Source: Alphaproteobacteria bacterium (GTDB taxonomy: Bacteria; Pseudomonadota; Alphaproteobacteria; Micavibrionales; UBA2020). Taken from it: a stretch of DNA of 54,765 nt. The stretch lies in NCBI GenBank assembly GCA_021413445.1, contig JAIOQI010000031.1, forward strand, positions 1-54,765, given 5' to 3'. The translations under genes and the position numbers were made by a program. The notes under the pieces were generated by a model. That model was not told the origin of the DNA. It made no database searches and worked only from the letters and a program-made list of their open reading frames with translations. Below are positions 43,878 through 52,587 of the stretch, piece after piece. Within the stretch, counting starts at the first letter, position 1, and the number at the start of each line of letters is the position of its first letter.

Positions 43878-45119
43878 TTAAGGGTTGAAGCCCGGCTTGA
43901 ACCAGGGCTGCGGATTGATGGTGGTCTTGGGCGGTTGCGCTGCATAAATGCGGGCGACATCGTCAAGGTAATGGTTTTGCAGGCGGGTATAGTTGATGCC
44001 GCCCATGTGGGACAGCGCCTCGTTGGCGAGCTTGATGACCGGCTCATATTCTTTTTCATCAACAGCCTGCAGCATTACCGGCAGGATGTCGGGGAGCTTG
44101 CTGCCCATGTAGTGCATGCCGGCCTTGCCATCGCCGCCCGGCGCGCCGTTTCTGGCCTCAAGAATGCTTTTCATGAAGATGGTCGTGGCGGACAAATTCT
44201 CAAGATAAGCCAGTTCGCCGCGCTTGTGGCAGGTGCCGAGCGCTTCGCAGAGGTGTTCGGTCATGAACTTCATAAAGACGTTCCTGACCTGGTCGGATTC
44301 GCTCTTCGGCACATAGGCATCCACCGGATAAAGCGGCACGCGCATATCTTCAGGAAGTTTCGGGAGCAGCAGCTTGCCGCGCGTAATGAATTCCTCCAGC
44401 AGCGCTTCCACGCCGGCGGAATTGCCATTGCGGATCAGCGCTGAAAAGCTGTCGGTGATTTTCTCGCCGTCTTCAGGAAAAAATTTCGAGATTTGCCGGT
44501 AAGCCTGGTTGCTGCCGGAGCGCCAGCATTGGTGCAGGCCGAGGACATATTCGCAGACATGGATCAGGCACATCAGGCCCATGAATCTCTTTTCTTCGGT
44601 GCTGTCCGCTGCGCGGATATCCTTCAGGAAGGTTTCCAGGCGGCTGATTTCGCCCTGCCATACGGGTTTCGGTGTCGGAGCCGGGCCTTCAGCCAGGAAC
44701 TTGGTCGCTCTTTCCTGTAGAATTGGCGCAACGCCGTTTTTATCGATCAGGATATGGCCCTCGTCCAGCATGGTGTTCATGAAAGCCATGTGGGTCATTT
44801 CCCTGACCACCTTGTCGTGATAGTGCAGCGACGCGAAATCATGGATATTGGTATCGATCATCATGATGCGGCTGTCTTCGCCCATCGCTTTGCCGACGTC
44901 TTCCATGCTGAAAATTTGCGTGGCGGCCTTGAAGCCGCCCTTCTCCAGATCCGAGTAAATAATGACCAGGTCAATATCGGAGGAAGCGATGGGCTGATAG
45001 CTGCCCTGCTTCATGGCGCGGCCGTAGGAACCCGCCATAATCACGATGTCGGCGTTAGGATGATGTTTTGCAAGATACGGCTTGATGAATTTCTCAACGA
45101 CTTCGTTCACGTTTTGCAC
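43878..45119 (-). CDS. Nucleotidyltransferase-domain protein of unknown specificity
   Basis: The 413-residue protein has a nucleotidyltransferase-fold core. GSYGRAMKQGSYQPIASSD followed by IDLVIIYSD matches the hG[GS]x(9-13)Dh[DE]h motif, with the two carboxylates in SDIDLVI. The following 300 residues are helical and do not match a family I can name (HYHDKVVREMTHMAFMNTML, CLIHVCEYVLGLHQCWRS). Candidates range from tRNA or protein nucleotidylylation to antitoxin-like roles. I chose the GTG start at 45119: it has AGGAG 6 bp upstream, and the promoter match at 45169-45197 falls inside a longer reading frame starting at 45212. It lies 9 bp upstream of rnd on the same strand, so the pair may act together on RNA. 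Confidence 0.75.
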   Translation of the reverse strand: MQNVNEVVEKFIKPYLAKHHPNADIVIMAGSYGRAMKQGSYQPIASSDIDLVIIYSDLEKGGFKAATQIFSMEDVGKAMGEDSRIMMIDTNIHDFASLHYHDKVVREMTHMAFMNTMLDEGHILIDKNGVAPILQERATKFLAEGPAPTPKPVWQGEISRLETFLKDIRAADSTEEKRFMGLMCLIHVCEYVLGLHQCWRSGSNQAYRQISKFFPEDGEKITDSFSALIRNGNSAGVEALLEEFITRGKLLLPKLPEDMRVPLYPVDAYVPKSESDQVRNVFMKFMTEHLCEALGTCHKRGELAYLENLSATTIFMKSILEARNGAPGGDGKAGMHYMGSKLPDILPVMLQAVDEKEYEPVIKLANEALSHMGGINYTRLQNHYLDDVARIYAAQPPKTTINPQPWFKPGFNP

Positions 45120-45168
45120 GACATTCTCCTGATTCTTTATAACGGCTTCATGCTTGAAATGGAGACGT

Positions 45169-45197
45169 CTTATAACAAGACATAAGGCATATGTAAA
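45169..45197 (-). promoter_or_regulatory. Predicted sigma-70-type promoter of the nucleotidyltransferase-rnd pair
   Basis: On the minus strand TTTACA (45197-45192), 17 bp, TATAAG (45174-45169). The transcript would begin near 45162, about 43 bp before the GTG start at 45119. The position inside the longer open frame argues for the shorter gene model. Confidence 0.5.
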
Positions 45198-45303
45198 GAG
45201 TGTGTTTGCCAAGAAAATGCGCTGACCTGTTTTATTAAAAAAATTAATTAATATGCTGATATGTATTGATTAATTTTTAATTTCTCAAATAACAAAATCT
45301 GGA

Positions 45304-45333
45304 TTGCATAGAGCTTTGGATTGTCGCTAGTAT
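45304..45333 (+). promoter_or_regulatory. Predicted promoter of the deoxynucleoside kinase gene
   Basis: TTGCAT (45304-45309), 18-bp spacer, TAGTAT (45328-45333). Transcription would start near 45340, downstream of the TTG at 45321, so only the ATG at 45384 fits. It lies in an AT-rich gap (45213-45383) shared with the divergent nucleotidyltransferase gene. Confidence 0.4.
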
Positions 45334-45383
45334 ATGAAGATCATACCATCTACGGACACCAATTTTTGCAGAGGGATTGCATC

Positions 45384-46031
45384 ATGGTAGCAGGGCTGAG
45401 GATTGCTATTGAAGGGAATATTGGTGTCGGAAAATCCTCTCTGCTGCCGCGACTCAAAGAACACCTCCCCGGCGCATGGGAAGTGATGGATGAACGGGCC
45501 GACGAGGATCCGGAGTTCAAGGAACTTCTCAGCGCTTTCATCAAAGATCCTAATAAACAGGCGCAATTCCAGTCATGGATTACGCAGCGCCGCCTGAAGG
45601 AGTTCCTGGCCCTCTCCCAGAACCCTACCCATTACCTGTTTGAAAGGTCATTCCTGGGAGAACTGGTGTTCTGTCATGCCAATTTCATGCGCCATGAAAG
45701 GCCAAACGGGCAGTTCATGGGCTATTACTACAATATCGTGGCCGCGCTGAAGCAATGCCGTTATGATGCCGTTGTCTATCTTAAGGCCAGCCCGGAAAAG
45801 TGCTTCGAGCGCATTCGTTACCGTGCCCGGAAAGAGGAAAACAGCATCAGTTTCGAATATGTGCGCCACCTGCATGCCTGTTATGAGACGCACTTGACGG
45901 AATCCGCCCGGGTGCTTAACATCCCCGTTCTCACGGTCGATTGGGAGAATTTCGGCTCTACGGAGACCGTTTGCGAGCAAATCTCCGCCATCGTCGATCT
46001 GGCAAAAACAGAAAGGAAATTAATGCTATGA
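45384..46031 (+). CDS. Deoxynucleoside kinase family protein
   Basis: The 215-residue protein is of the deoxynucleoside kinase (dNK/dGK/dCK) family, which phosphorylates deoxynucleosides for salvage using ATP. It begins with the P-loop RIAIEGNIGVGKSSLLPRL (motif GNIGVGKSSL), has a substrate-side YLFERSFLGELVF (ERS motif), VVYLKASPEKCFERIRYRAR, and the lid-like RKEENSISFEYVRHLH. The ATG at 45384 follows GAGGGA by 7 bp and gives a start close to the P-loop, as usual in the family. It overlaps the next gene by 4 bp (ATGA). Such kinases are present in only some alphaproteobacteria; the nearby deoC would work in the opposite, catabolic direction. Confidence 0.9.
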   Translation: MVAGLRIAIEGNIGVGKSSLLPRLKEHLPGAWEVMDERADEDPEFKELLSAFIKDPNKQAQFQSWITQRRLKEFLALSQNPTHYLFERSFLGELVFCHANFMRHERPNGQFMGYYYNIVAALKQCRYDAVVYLKASPEKCFERIRYRARKEENSISFEYVRHLHACYETHLTESARVLNIPVLTVDWENFGSTETVCEQISAIVDLAKTERKLML

Positions 46032-46324
46032 GCATCATTCCCAAAAAGAGTTTTACCGGGATCCTGAAACAAAAGCTGGTGAACAAGGGTTCAAAAAGCG
46101 AGCATCAGGCCATCGTCCTGGAACTGGCCGACGGCACCGATCTCCGGCTGCGCATGCTGGGCGAGAATCCCTTTGAGAACACGGCGTTGAAACCTTATGT
46201 CGGCAAACGGGTGCAAATCAGCGGTTTCACAACGCCGGTTCGGCCTTTGCTGGTGATCGACAGCGTGGCCGACATCACGGTGCTCGGGCCTCCCGGAAAA
46301 CCGGCAAAACCGCCGCAGCCGTAA
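46028..46324 (+). CDS. Small beta-rich protein coupled to the deoxynucleoside kinase gene
   Basis: Unknown function. The 98-residue protein starts at an ATG that overlaps the stop of the kinase gene (ATGA), so the two are translationally coupled. It has a short basic N-terminus (MSIIPKKSFTGILKQK) and alternating hydrophobic strands (HQAIVLELADGTDLRLRMLG, YVGKRVQISGFT, PLLVIDSVADITVL). The pattern resembles a small OB-like barrel. It ends in a Pro/Lys tail (PPGKPAKPPQP). A nucleic-acid-binding or accessory role is possible from the fold-like pattern but not shown. It is convergent with the glycyl-tRNA synthetase gene 10 bp away. Confidence 0.65.
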   Translation: MSIIPKKSFTGILKQKLVNKGSKSEHQAIVLELADGTDLRLRMLGENPFENTALKPYVGKRVQISGFTTPVRPLLVIDSVADITVLGPPGKPAKPPQP

Positions 46325-46334
46325 TAAACCAGCT

Positions 46335-47888
46335 TTATTCCTTCAGCGCCGTCTGGACGAAGGTCTCGATCTTGTCCAGCGCCACCCTCTCCTGCGCCAT
46401 CGTGTCGCGGAAGCGGATGGTCACGGCCTGGTCCTTCGGCGTGTCCGTGTCGATGGTGATGCAGAACGGCGTGCCGATTTCATCATGGCGGGCGTAACGC
46501 TTGCCGATGTTGCCCTTCGCGTCATATTCGGTCATGAACTTCGTGCGCATGGAATAATAGAGTTTTTGCGCGATTTCCGGCAAGCCGTCCTTGTTCAGGA
46601 GCGGCAGGACGGCGGCTTTAACCGGCGCCATGCTGGGCTTGAACTTCATGTACATCTGGCTGGGGCGTGACGGGTCGGCGGTATAGGCTTCCGCCAGCAG
46701 CGCCAGCACGCCGCGGGTCAGGCCGGCAGCCGGCTCGATGACATGCGGGATAAATCGGCGCGGCGGCTGGACGGAATCATCGAAATATTCCATCTTCTTG
46801 CCGGAATGTTTTTCATGCTGGGTCAGGTCGAAGTCGCAGCGATGCGCGATGCCTTCCAGTTCGCCGAAGCCCGGCGCCGTGAAGGGGAAGCGGTATTCGA
46901 CATCGACCGTCCCCACTCCGGCTTTCGCGTAGTGCGACAGCTCGTCCTTGTCGTGCGGGCGCAGTTGCAGATTGGCGGGAGAAACGCCGACGGCCTCCCA
47001 CCACTTCTTGCGCGCATCGGTCCAGAACTCGAACCACTTTTTCGCCTCATCGGGATGGCAGAACCACTCCATTTCCATCTGCTCGAACTCGCGCGAGCGG
47101 TAGATGAAGTTGCGCGGCGTGACCTCGTTGCGGAAGGCCTTTCCGACTTGTGCAATACCGAAAGGTACGCGAACGCGCATGTTATCGACGATGTTCTTGT
47201 AATTGAGGAAGATCCCCTGCGCGGTTTCAGGGCGCAGATAGGCGATGTCATCTTCCGTCGCCGTCGCGCCGACGTAGGTCTTGAACATCAGGTTGAATTT
47301 GCGCGGCTCTGTCAGCGTGCCTTTCTGGTCAGTGTCGGGGCCGATGACCTTGCCGTAGTCGGAAGCCGGAATGGCCGTGAAGGGAATGACTTTCAGCTTC
47401 TCCAGCTCATCGGTGCCGGCCTGCTTTTTCAGCTTCTTGAGTGTTCCCTTATCTTCCAGCGCTTCCTGATAGAAAGCGAAAATCTGCCCGTTTCTTTCAT
47501 CAACGACGGCGACCAGATGGTCTTGCCGGTAGCGCAGCTTGGTCAGTTTGCAATCGACCATCGGGTCGTTGAAGGTGTCCACGTGTCCCGACGCCACCCA
47601 CGCCTTCGGGTTCTGGATGATGGAGCTGTCAACCCCCATGATCTGCAAAGGCTCGCCATCCGGGCCGATGGGGGGCGCGATCACCATATCGTTCCACCAG
47701 CGGTCGCGCAGGTTGTTTTTCAGCAGCACGCCCAAGGGGCCGAAGTCCCAAAAGCCGTTGATGCCGCCGTAGATTTCCGAGGCGGAAAAGATGAACCCGC
47801 GCCGTTTGCACAGCGCCACCAGCTCGTCCATCGAAACTTTGTCAGAAACAGTCGTGTTTTTTGGCTCTACAGCCTGCGCGTTACCCAT
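46335..47888 (-). CDS. glyS: Glycyl-tRNA synthetase, homodimeric (alpha-2) type
   Basis: This class II synthetase charges tRNA-Gly. The 517-residue protein is the homodimeric type that also occurs in eukaryotes, archaea and some bacteria. Motifs: ALCKRRGFIFSASEIYGGIN, WDFGPLGVLLKNNL, AYLRPETAQGIFLNYKNI, GKAFRNEVTPRNFIYRSREF (motif 2) and PHVIEPAAGLTRGVLALLAE (motif 3), followed by an anticodon-binding domain (MAPVKAAVLPLLNKDGLPEI). Most alphaproteobacteria instead use separate glyQ (alpha) and glyS (beta) genes; neither is in this window. I placed the start at the ATG at 47888, preceded by GAGGAAAAT, rather than 12 codons upstream. It is divergent from ppdK. Confidence 0.95.
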   Translation of the reverse strand: MGNAQAVEPKNTTVSDKVSMDELVALCKRRGFIFSASEIYGGINGFWDFGPLGVLLKNNLRDRWWNDMVIAPPIGPDGEPLQIMGVDSSIIQNPKAWVASGHVDTFNDPMVDCKLTKLRYRQDHLVAVVDERNGQIFAFYQEALEDKGTLKKLKKQAGTDELEKLKVIPFTAIPASDYGKVIGPDTDQKGTLTEPRKFNLMFKTYVGATATEDDIAYLRPETAQGIFLNYKNIVDNMRVRVPFGIAQVGKAFRNEVTPRNFIYRSREFEQMEMEWFCHPDEAKKWFEFWTDARKKWWEAVGVSPANLQLRPHDKDELSHYAKAGVGTVDVEYRFPFTAPGFGELEGIAHRCDFDLTQHEKHSGKKMEYFDDSVQPPRRFIPHVIEPAAGLTRGVLALLAEAYTADPSRPSQMYMKFKPSMAPVKAAVLPLLNKDGLPEIAQKLYYSMRTKFMTEYDAKGNIGKRYARHDEIGTPFCITIDTDTPKDQAVTIRFRDTMAQERVALDKIETFVQTALKE

Positions 47889-47971
47889 ATTTTCCTCAGT
47901 GTTTACCTTGATTACAGCTGCCAAATACTATAGCATCGCGCTGTATTTCACAATATATAATGGAGCCCCAA

Positions 47972-50608
47972 ATGGTCGCAAATCCGCAGCCCAAACCAAC
48001 CGCAGAACAGCAAAAATGGGTTTACAGCTTCGGTCGGGAGCTTTGCGAGGGCGGGGCCACCCAGAAAAACCTGCTCGGCGGCAAGGGCGCCAATCTGGCG
48101 GAAATGAGTCGCATCGGCCTCCCCGTCCCCCCCGGCTTCATCCTCTCGACCGAGGTCTGCACCTTCTTTTACCAAAATAAGAATACCTATCCCGCCGGCA
48201 TCCGGCAGCAGGCCGAAGCCGGGCTGAAGCAGGTTGAAAAGGAAATGGGCATCAGGTTCGGCGATGTGAAAAAGCCGCTGCTGCTCTCCGTCCGCTCCGG
48301 CGCCCGCGCCTCCATGCCGGGGATGATGGATACGATTTTGAATATCGGCCTGAACGACGAAACGGTCATCGGGCTCGGCGACAACCGCTTCGCGTGGGAT
48401 TGCTACCGCCGCCTGATCCAGATGTATGGCGATGTGGTGCTGAATGTCAGCCGCGACCATTTTGAGGATGTTCTCGATACCTACAAACGCCGTCATGCCC
48501 TCAAAGTTGATACCGACATCGACGTCGAAGGCTGGAAAGACATTGTTGCCCAGTTCAAGGCGCTGGTGCAGAAAGACACCGGCAAGCCCTTTCCGCAGGA
48601 TCCCCACGAGCAACTGTGGGGAGCTATCGGCGCTGTGTTCAACTCCTGGATGACGCCCCGCGCCATCACCTACCGCAAAATTAACAACATCCCCGAAGAC
48701 TGGGGCACTGCCGTCAACGTGCAGGCGGTGGTGTTCGGCAATATGGGCGATGACTGCGGGACCGGCGTCGCCTTCACCCGCAACCCTTCCACCGGCGAAA
48801 ACCTTTTCTACGGCGAATACCTGGTGAACGCGCAGGGCGAGGACGTCGTCGCCGGCATCCGCACCCCGCTGTCGATCTCCGACATGAAAAAGAACATGCC
48901 TGAAGTTTATCAGGAGCTGGACACCATTCGCCACACGCTCGAAAAGCATTACAAGGACATGCAGGATATCGAGTTCACCATCCAGAACAAGAAGCTCTAC
49001 ATGCTGCAAACCCGCACCGGCAAGCGCACCGCGCAGGCCGCTCTGCGCTGCGCCGTCGAAATGGTCGGCGAAGGGCTGATTACCAAGGAACAGGCCATTC
49101 AGCGCATCGCCCCCGCCTCCCTTGACCAGTTGCTGCACCCGACCATCGACCCCCAAGCCGCCAAAACCGTCCTTGCCAAAGGACTCCCGGCTTCCCCGGG
49201 CGCGGCGACCGGCGCGATTACTTTCAGTTCTGATGAAGCCGAAAATCTGGCGGCGGACGGGAAAAAAGTCATTCTGTGCCGCACCGAAACCAGCCCGGAA
49301 GACATTCACGGCATGCACGCGGCTCAGGGCATCCTGACGTCGCGCGGCGGGATGACCAGCCACGCCGCCGTGGTCGCGCGCGGCATGGGCAAGCCCTGCG
49401 TGGCCGGCGCCAGCGATATTGTAATCGATTACAAAACACAAACGCTGCAAGTCAAGGGCAAGACGCTGCGCCCCGGCGACAAGGTGACGATTGACGGCTC
49501 GACCGGGGAAATCATCCTCGGCGAAGTCAGCATGCTCCAGCCGGCGATGACCGGGCATTTTACGACCTTGATGCAATGGGCGGACGCCGTGCGCCGCCTG
49601 AAGGTCCGCGCCAATGCCGAAACCGTGCTCGACGCCGAAACCGCGCATAAATTCGGCGCGGAAGGCATCGGCCTGTGCCGCACCGAGCATATGTTCTTCG
49701 ACCCGACCCGCATTCTTTATGTGCGCCAGATGATCCTGGCCGAAACCACCGAAGAACGCTGCGCTGCGCTGGAAAAGATCGAGCCCCATCAGCGGCAGGA
49801 TTTCATCAACCTGTTCAAGATCATGAAAGGGCTGCCGGTCACCATCCGCCTGCTCGACCCGCCGCTGCATGAATTCCTGCCCCATGAAGCAGGGGAAATC
49901 CGGGAACTGGCAAAGGCCCTCTCCCTCCCCGCAGAGGGAGTACAGCAGCGCATTGACCGCCTGCACGAAGCCAACCCGATGCTGGGCCTGCGCGGCGCCC
50001 GGCTCGGCATCGTCTATCCGGAAATCTATGAAATGCAGGTGAAGGCGATTTTTGAGGCGGCGCTTGCCGTCAAAAAAGAAACCGGCAACACCGTCGCTCT
50101 TGAAATCATGGTGCCCCTGATCGCCACAAAACAGGAAATGGACCTCCTGAAGTCGATGATCGACAAGGTGGCCGCATCGCTGGAAAAAACCGACTATATC
50201 ACCGGCACCATGATCGAGCTGCCGCGCGCGGCCTTGCAGGCCGGCGTGATTGCGGAGACAGCCGAGTTTTTCAGCTTCGGCACCAACGACCTGACGCAAA
50301 CCACCTACGGCATCAGCCGCGACGATGCGGGCGCCTTCCTCCCCGACTACCAGAAACGGGGGATTTTCGCCTCCGATCCTTTTGCGTCGATAGATACCGA
50401 CGGCGTGGGCGAATTGATTAAAATAGCCGTGGAACGCGGGCGCAAAACCCGCAAGAACATCAAGCTCGGCATTTGCGGGGAGCATGGCGGCGACCCGTCA
50501 TCCATCCTGTTCTTTGAAAAAGCCGGGCTTGACTATATTTCCTGCTCGCCCTATCGCGTGCCGATTGCACGGCTGGCGGCGGCCCAGGCGGCATTGCTGA
50601 ATAAATAA
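47972..50608 (+). CDS. ppdK: Pyruvate, phosphate dikinase
   Basis: PpdK interconverts pyruvate, ATP and phosphate with phosphoenolpyruvate, AMP and pyrophosphate, linking glycolysis and gluconeogenesis. The 878-residue protein has the N-terminal nucleotide-binding domain (GGKGANLAEMSRIGLPVPPG, LLLSVRSGARASMPGMMDTI). It has the central swivelling phosphohistidine domain with LTSRGGMTSHAAVVARGMGK (catalytic H464) and the C-terminal PEP/pyruvate barrel (GAEGIGLCRTEHMFF, HEANPMLGLRGARLGI, FSFGTNDLTQTTYG, and ICGEHGGDPSSILFF). I placed the start at the ATG at 47972, which has GGAG 6 bp upstream; an ATG four codons earlier is also possible. It is transcribed away from the glycyl-tRNA synthetase gene. 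Confidence 0.97.
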   Translation: MVANPQPKPTAEQQKWVYSFGRELCEGGATQKNLLGGKGANLAEMSRIGLPVPPGFILSTEVCTFFYQNKNTYPAGIRQQAEAGLKQVEKEMGIRFGDVKKPLLLSVRSGARASMPGMMDTILNIGLNDETVIGLGDNRFAWDCYRRLIQMYGDVVLNVSRDHFEDVLDTYKRRHALKVDTDIDVEGWKDIVAQFKALVQKDTGKPFPQDPHEQLWGAIGAVFNSWMTPRAITYRKINNIPEDWGTAVNVQAVVFGNMGDDCGTGVAFTRNPSTGENLFYGEYLVNAQGEDVVAGIRTPLSISDMKKNMPEVYQELDTIRHTLEKHYKDMQDIEFTIQNKKLYMLQTRTGKRTAQAALRCAVEMVGEGLITKEQAIQRIAPASLDQLLHPTIDPQAAKTVLAKGLPASPGAATGAITFSSDEAENLAADGKKVILCRTETSPEDIHGMHAAQGILTSRGGMTSHAAVVARGMGKPCVAGASDIVIDYKTQTLQVKGKTLRPGDKVTIDGSTGEIILGEVSMLQPAMTGHFTTLMQWADAVRRLKVRANAETVLDAETAHKFGAEGIGLCRTEHMFFDPTRILYVRQMILAETTEERCAALEKIEPHQRQDFINLFKIMKGLPVTIRLLDPPLHEFLPHEAGEIRELAKALSLPAEGVQQRIDRLHEANPMLGLRGARLGIVYPEIYEMQVKAIFEAALAVKKETGNTVALEIMVPLIATKQEMDLLKSMIDKVAASLEKTDYITGTMIELPRAALQAGVIAETAEFFSFGTNDLTQTTYGISRDDAGAFLPDYQKRGIFASDPFASIDTDGVGELIKIAVERGRKTRKNIKLGICGEHGGDPSSILFFEKAGLDYISCSPYRVPIARLAAAQAALLNK

Positions 50609-50614
50609 ACCGGA

Positions 50615-51682
50615 TTAGACGGCGACAGACGTCAATCCCAGGCCCAGATTCTTGCGCGCCTGGCTTTCGAGTTCCTTGAGCCTCATGAGACCCGGCTCCA
50701 GTTCGGTGACGACGAATTTTGCGCGCGCCGTGGGGCTGCCCTTGATGTTGTCGGGGAATTCTTTTTTCCACAGGCTGATTTTAACGACGAGACCGCAGAG
50801 CACGGAGCCCATGCTGGTGTGGTTTTCCTCGATCTGCTGCCGCATGCGATGAAAGGAATCACGATTGATGTCCGTCCAGAACTGCTCGAAACAAGCCTGA
50901 AACAGGGCCAGGCGTTCGCGGATGGAATTCGACAGGAAGCGTAAAATTGCCTCGACCTGCTTGCACTGCGCAAGCGTTCTCGGCGACGACGCCACATCGC
51001 GGTGGGTCCTTGCTTCGGCCACCCAGGACAGGCATCTGTCTATATCCGAGCTGATGTTTTCGAAACTGTAGCGGTAGTAAGCGACGGACAAGAACAAGTC
51101 GCTGTACTCCTCGATGAATTTGGGAATATCCGTCAGTGGCATGCCCGTTTTTTCGGACATGATTTTCAGGTTTTCCCTGACGCGCGCAACGTCCGAATCG
51201 CGGAAGATGTTTTGCAGCACGTCTTTATTATTCAGATCCGTCGTTTCCTGCCCGAAGATTTTTTCAACAAGCGGGCGCACAAACCCCAAGCCATAAGCAG
51301 TCAGCTTTTCTTTCATGCCATCGGACAACTCAAGGGCATCGACGTCAGTCATCTCGACGCCCAGCCGCTTCAAATTGGCCCTCAGCGAATAGACGTCAAA
51401 GCTGTACAGCCCGGCAAGGCTATTGACGATATCCTGATCGCGCAGAGTGACTTCCATGAAGTCTGAAATTGATTTCGGGGCTATTTGCAGGCTGCCGGCC
51501 AAATGGTCGTGATAGAGCTCGACCGTCGTTTCCATGCGCGCATTTTTGATAAGCTTGGCGCTTTTCAGAGTATTGCTGGTCAACGGGACGCTCGTCAGGG
51601 GCAAGGTATCAATGGCGTCCTTGTCTGCATCCATATTTTTTTTAAGGAACCTGTTGTCCTTATCCTTTTTTTTGTCGGTCAT
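50615..51682 (-). CDS. Conserved hypothetical protein, helical
   Basis: Unknown function. The 355-residue protein has a charged low-complexity N-terminus (MTDKKKDKDNRFLKKNMDAD), then a largely helical body. Segments that look conserved are SDFMEVTLRDQDIVNSLAGL, DVYSLRANLKRLGVEMTDVD, and AKFVVTELEPGLMRLKELES near the end. There is no signal peptide, membrane helix or recognised domain motif. It is convergent with ppdK (6-bp gap) and 77 bp downstream of ygfZ on its own strand. It recalls the helical, lysine-rich style of the TelA-linked proteins at 38-43 kb, but I could not find shared blocks. Confidence 0.7.
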   Translation of the reverse strand: MTDKKKDKDNRFLKKNMDADKDAIDTLPLTSVPLTSNTLKSAKLIKNARMETTVELYHDHLAGSLQIAPKSISDFMEVTLRDQDIVNSLAGLYSFDVYSLRANLKRLGVEMTDVDALELSDGMKEKLTAYGLGFVRPLVEKIFGQETTDLNNKDVLQNIFRDSDVARVRENLKIMSEKTGMPLTDIPKFIEEYSDLFLSVAYYRYSFENISSDIDRCLSWVAEARTHRDVASSPRTLAQCKQVEAILRFLSNSIRERLALFQACFEQFWTDINRDSFHRMRQQIEENHTSMGSVLCGLVVKISLWKKEFPDNIKGSPTARAKFVVTELEPGLMRLKELESQARKNLGLGLTSVAV

Positions 51683-51759
51683 TCAGATTTTTCCCTCGGA
51701 ACCCAGAGTCTAACTCTATAGGCAAATCATCCACTATTCCAGAAAGAATTGTATGCATT

Positions 51760-52587
51760 TTACAGTTTTAGCCATTTCGGTAATTGCGCGGAGACGACTG
51801 CCCCCGCTCCGCCGGTGAATGGCGATGCCGGATTATCCAGGACGGACAACTTCAGGACAGCCAGGCCTTGTGTCCGAAGGGAATTAATGGATCGTATTTC
51901 ACCGACATCGTGCCCGTTTTGCGAGAGCGCATCACCGGCAGTTAACATATGGCCGGAAACAAGCACGATTCTTTTTTTAACAACACCGCGATTCTCCGTC
52001 ATGGCGGTGATTTCCTGCCCGACATAGCAGCCCTTGTTCCAGGAAACGGCGTGTAAATAGTCCAGGTTCACGTTGGCGATGGTATCCGTTTCCGGTTTCA
52101 TATCGATGCTCCCTTCCGGGACGCCGAGGCCGATGCGCCTGTCCCGATAGGCTTCCGCGGGAAGGGCATTAGGGTATTTTTGGCCGGCGGGTAGATAGAA
52201 CCTGTATCCCAGTTCGCTCAGGCGCGGGTCCTGAAAGGCGGGGATCTTTTCCGGCCGTTCAGTCGCGGCATAAACATGAAATTTCCCATGCTCGTCTTCA
52301 ATCGTGACTTTTGCCCTGAGCTTGAAGATATTCAGGCGTCGGATCAGGTCTTCGCGGCGCGAAGTTTCACATTCGAGGAAAAAGCCTCCCTGGCCCCGCG
52401 AAATAAAAAAGTCATGCAGGAACCTCCCCTGTGGGGTCAGCAGGCATGAATAAACAAGCTGGTCCGGGCGGAGACCCGCCACATCATTCGTCACGATATT
52501 TTGCAAAAACGATTCAGCATCAGCGCCGGATATTTTTATCAGGCACCGTTCTTCAAGCAGGCAAACGCTAGGCTTACTTCCTTGCAT
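51760..52587 (-). CDS. ygfZ: Folate-dependent Fe/S-cluster protein YgfZ
   Basis: YgfZ (COG0354) is a tetrahydrofolate-dependent factor that supports assembly of iron-sulfur enzymes and is related to the glycine-cleavage T-protein. The 275-residue protein has the N-terminal LISGADAESFLQNIVTNDV-type segment (IKISGADAESFLQNIVTNDV), LLTPQGRFLHDFFI, and the diagnostic KGCYVGQEITAMTENRG (K-G-C-Y-x-G-Q-E). Length is close to the typical 300-330 residues and somewhat short. Its start overlaps the end of the upstream metallo-hydrolase gene by 14 bp, so it is likely co-transcribed. Confidence 0.92.
   Translation of the reverse strand: MQGSKPSVCLLEERCLIKISGADAESFLQNIVTNDVAGLRPDQLVYSCLLTPQGRFLHDFFISRGQGGFFLECETSRREDLIRRLNIFKLRAKVTIEDEHGKFHVYAATERPEKIPAFQDPRLSELGYRFYLPAGQKYPNALPAEAYRDRRIGLGVPEGSIDMKPETDTIANVNLDYLHAVSWNKGCYVGQEITAMTENRGVVKKRIVLVSGHMLTAGDALSQNGHDVGEIRSINSLRTQGLAVLKLSVLDNPASPFTGGAGAVVSAQLPKWLKL

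Noticed and set aside
45120..45212. An N-terminal extension of the nucleotidyltransferase gene up to 45212
   Set aside because: A promoter candidate lies inside the extension and the GTG at 45119 has a clear AGGAG site.
45321..45383. A TTG start for the deoxynucleoside kinase 21 codons upstream
   Set aside because: It lies upstream of the predicted transcript start and has no ribosome-binding site, while the ATG at 45384 has GAGGGA and places the P-loop as usual.
49915..49945. A CCCTCTCCCTCCCCGCAGAG-like stretch in ppdK resembling the pdhC repeats
   Set aside because: The protein around it (LAKALSLPAEGVQQRI) aligns with the family without extra residues, so no insertion is needed to explain it; the resemblance is probably chance.
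47948..50485. An 845-codon open frame antisense to ppdK
   Set aside because: Its translation has no family features and it mirrors the strongly biased codon use of ppdK, a usual result in G+C-rich genes.
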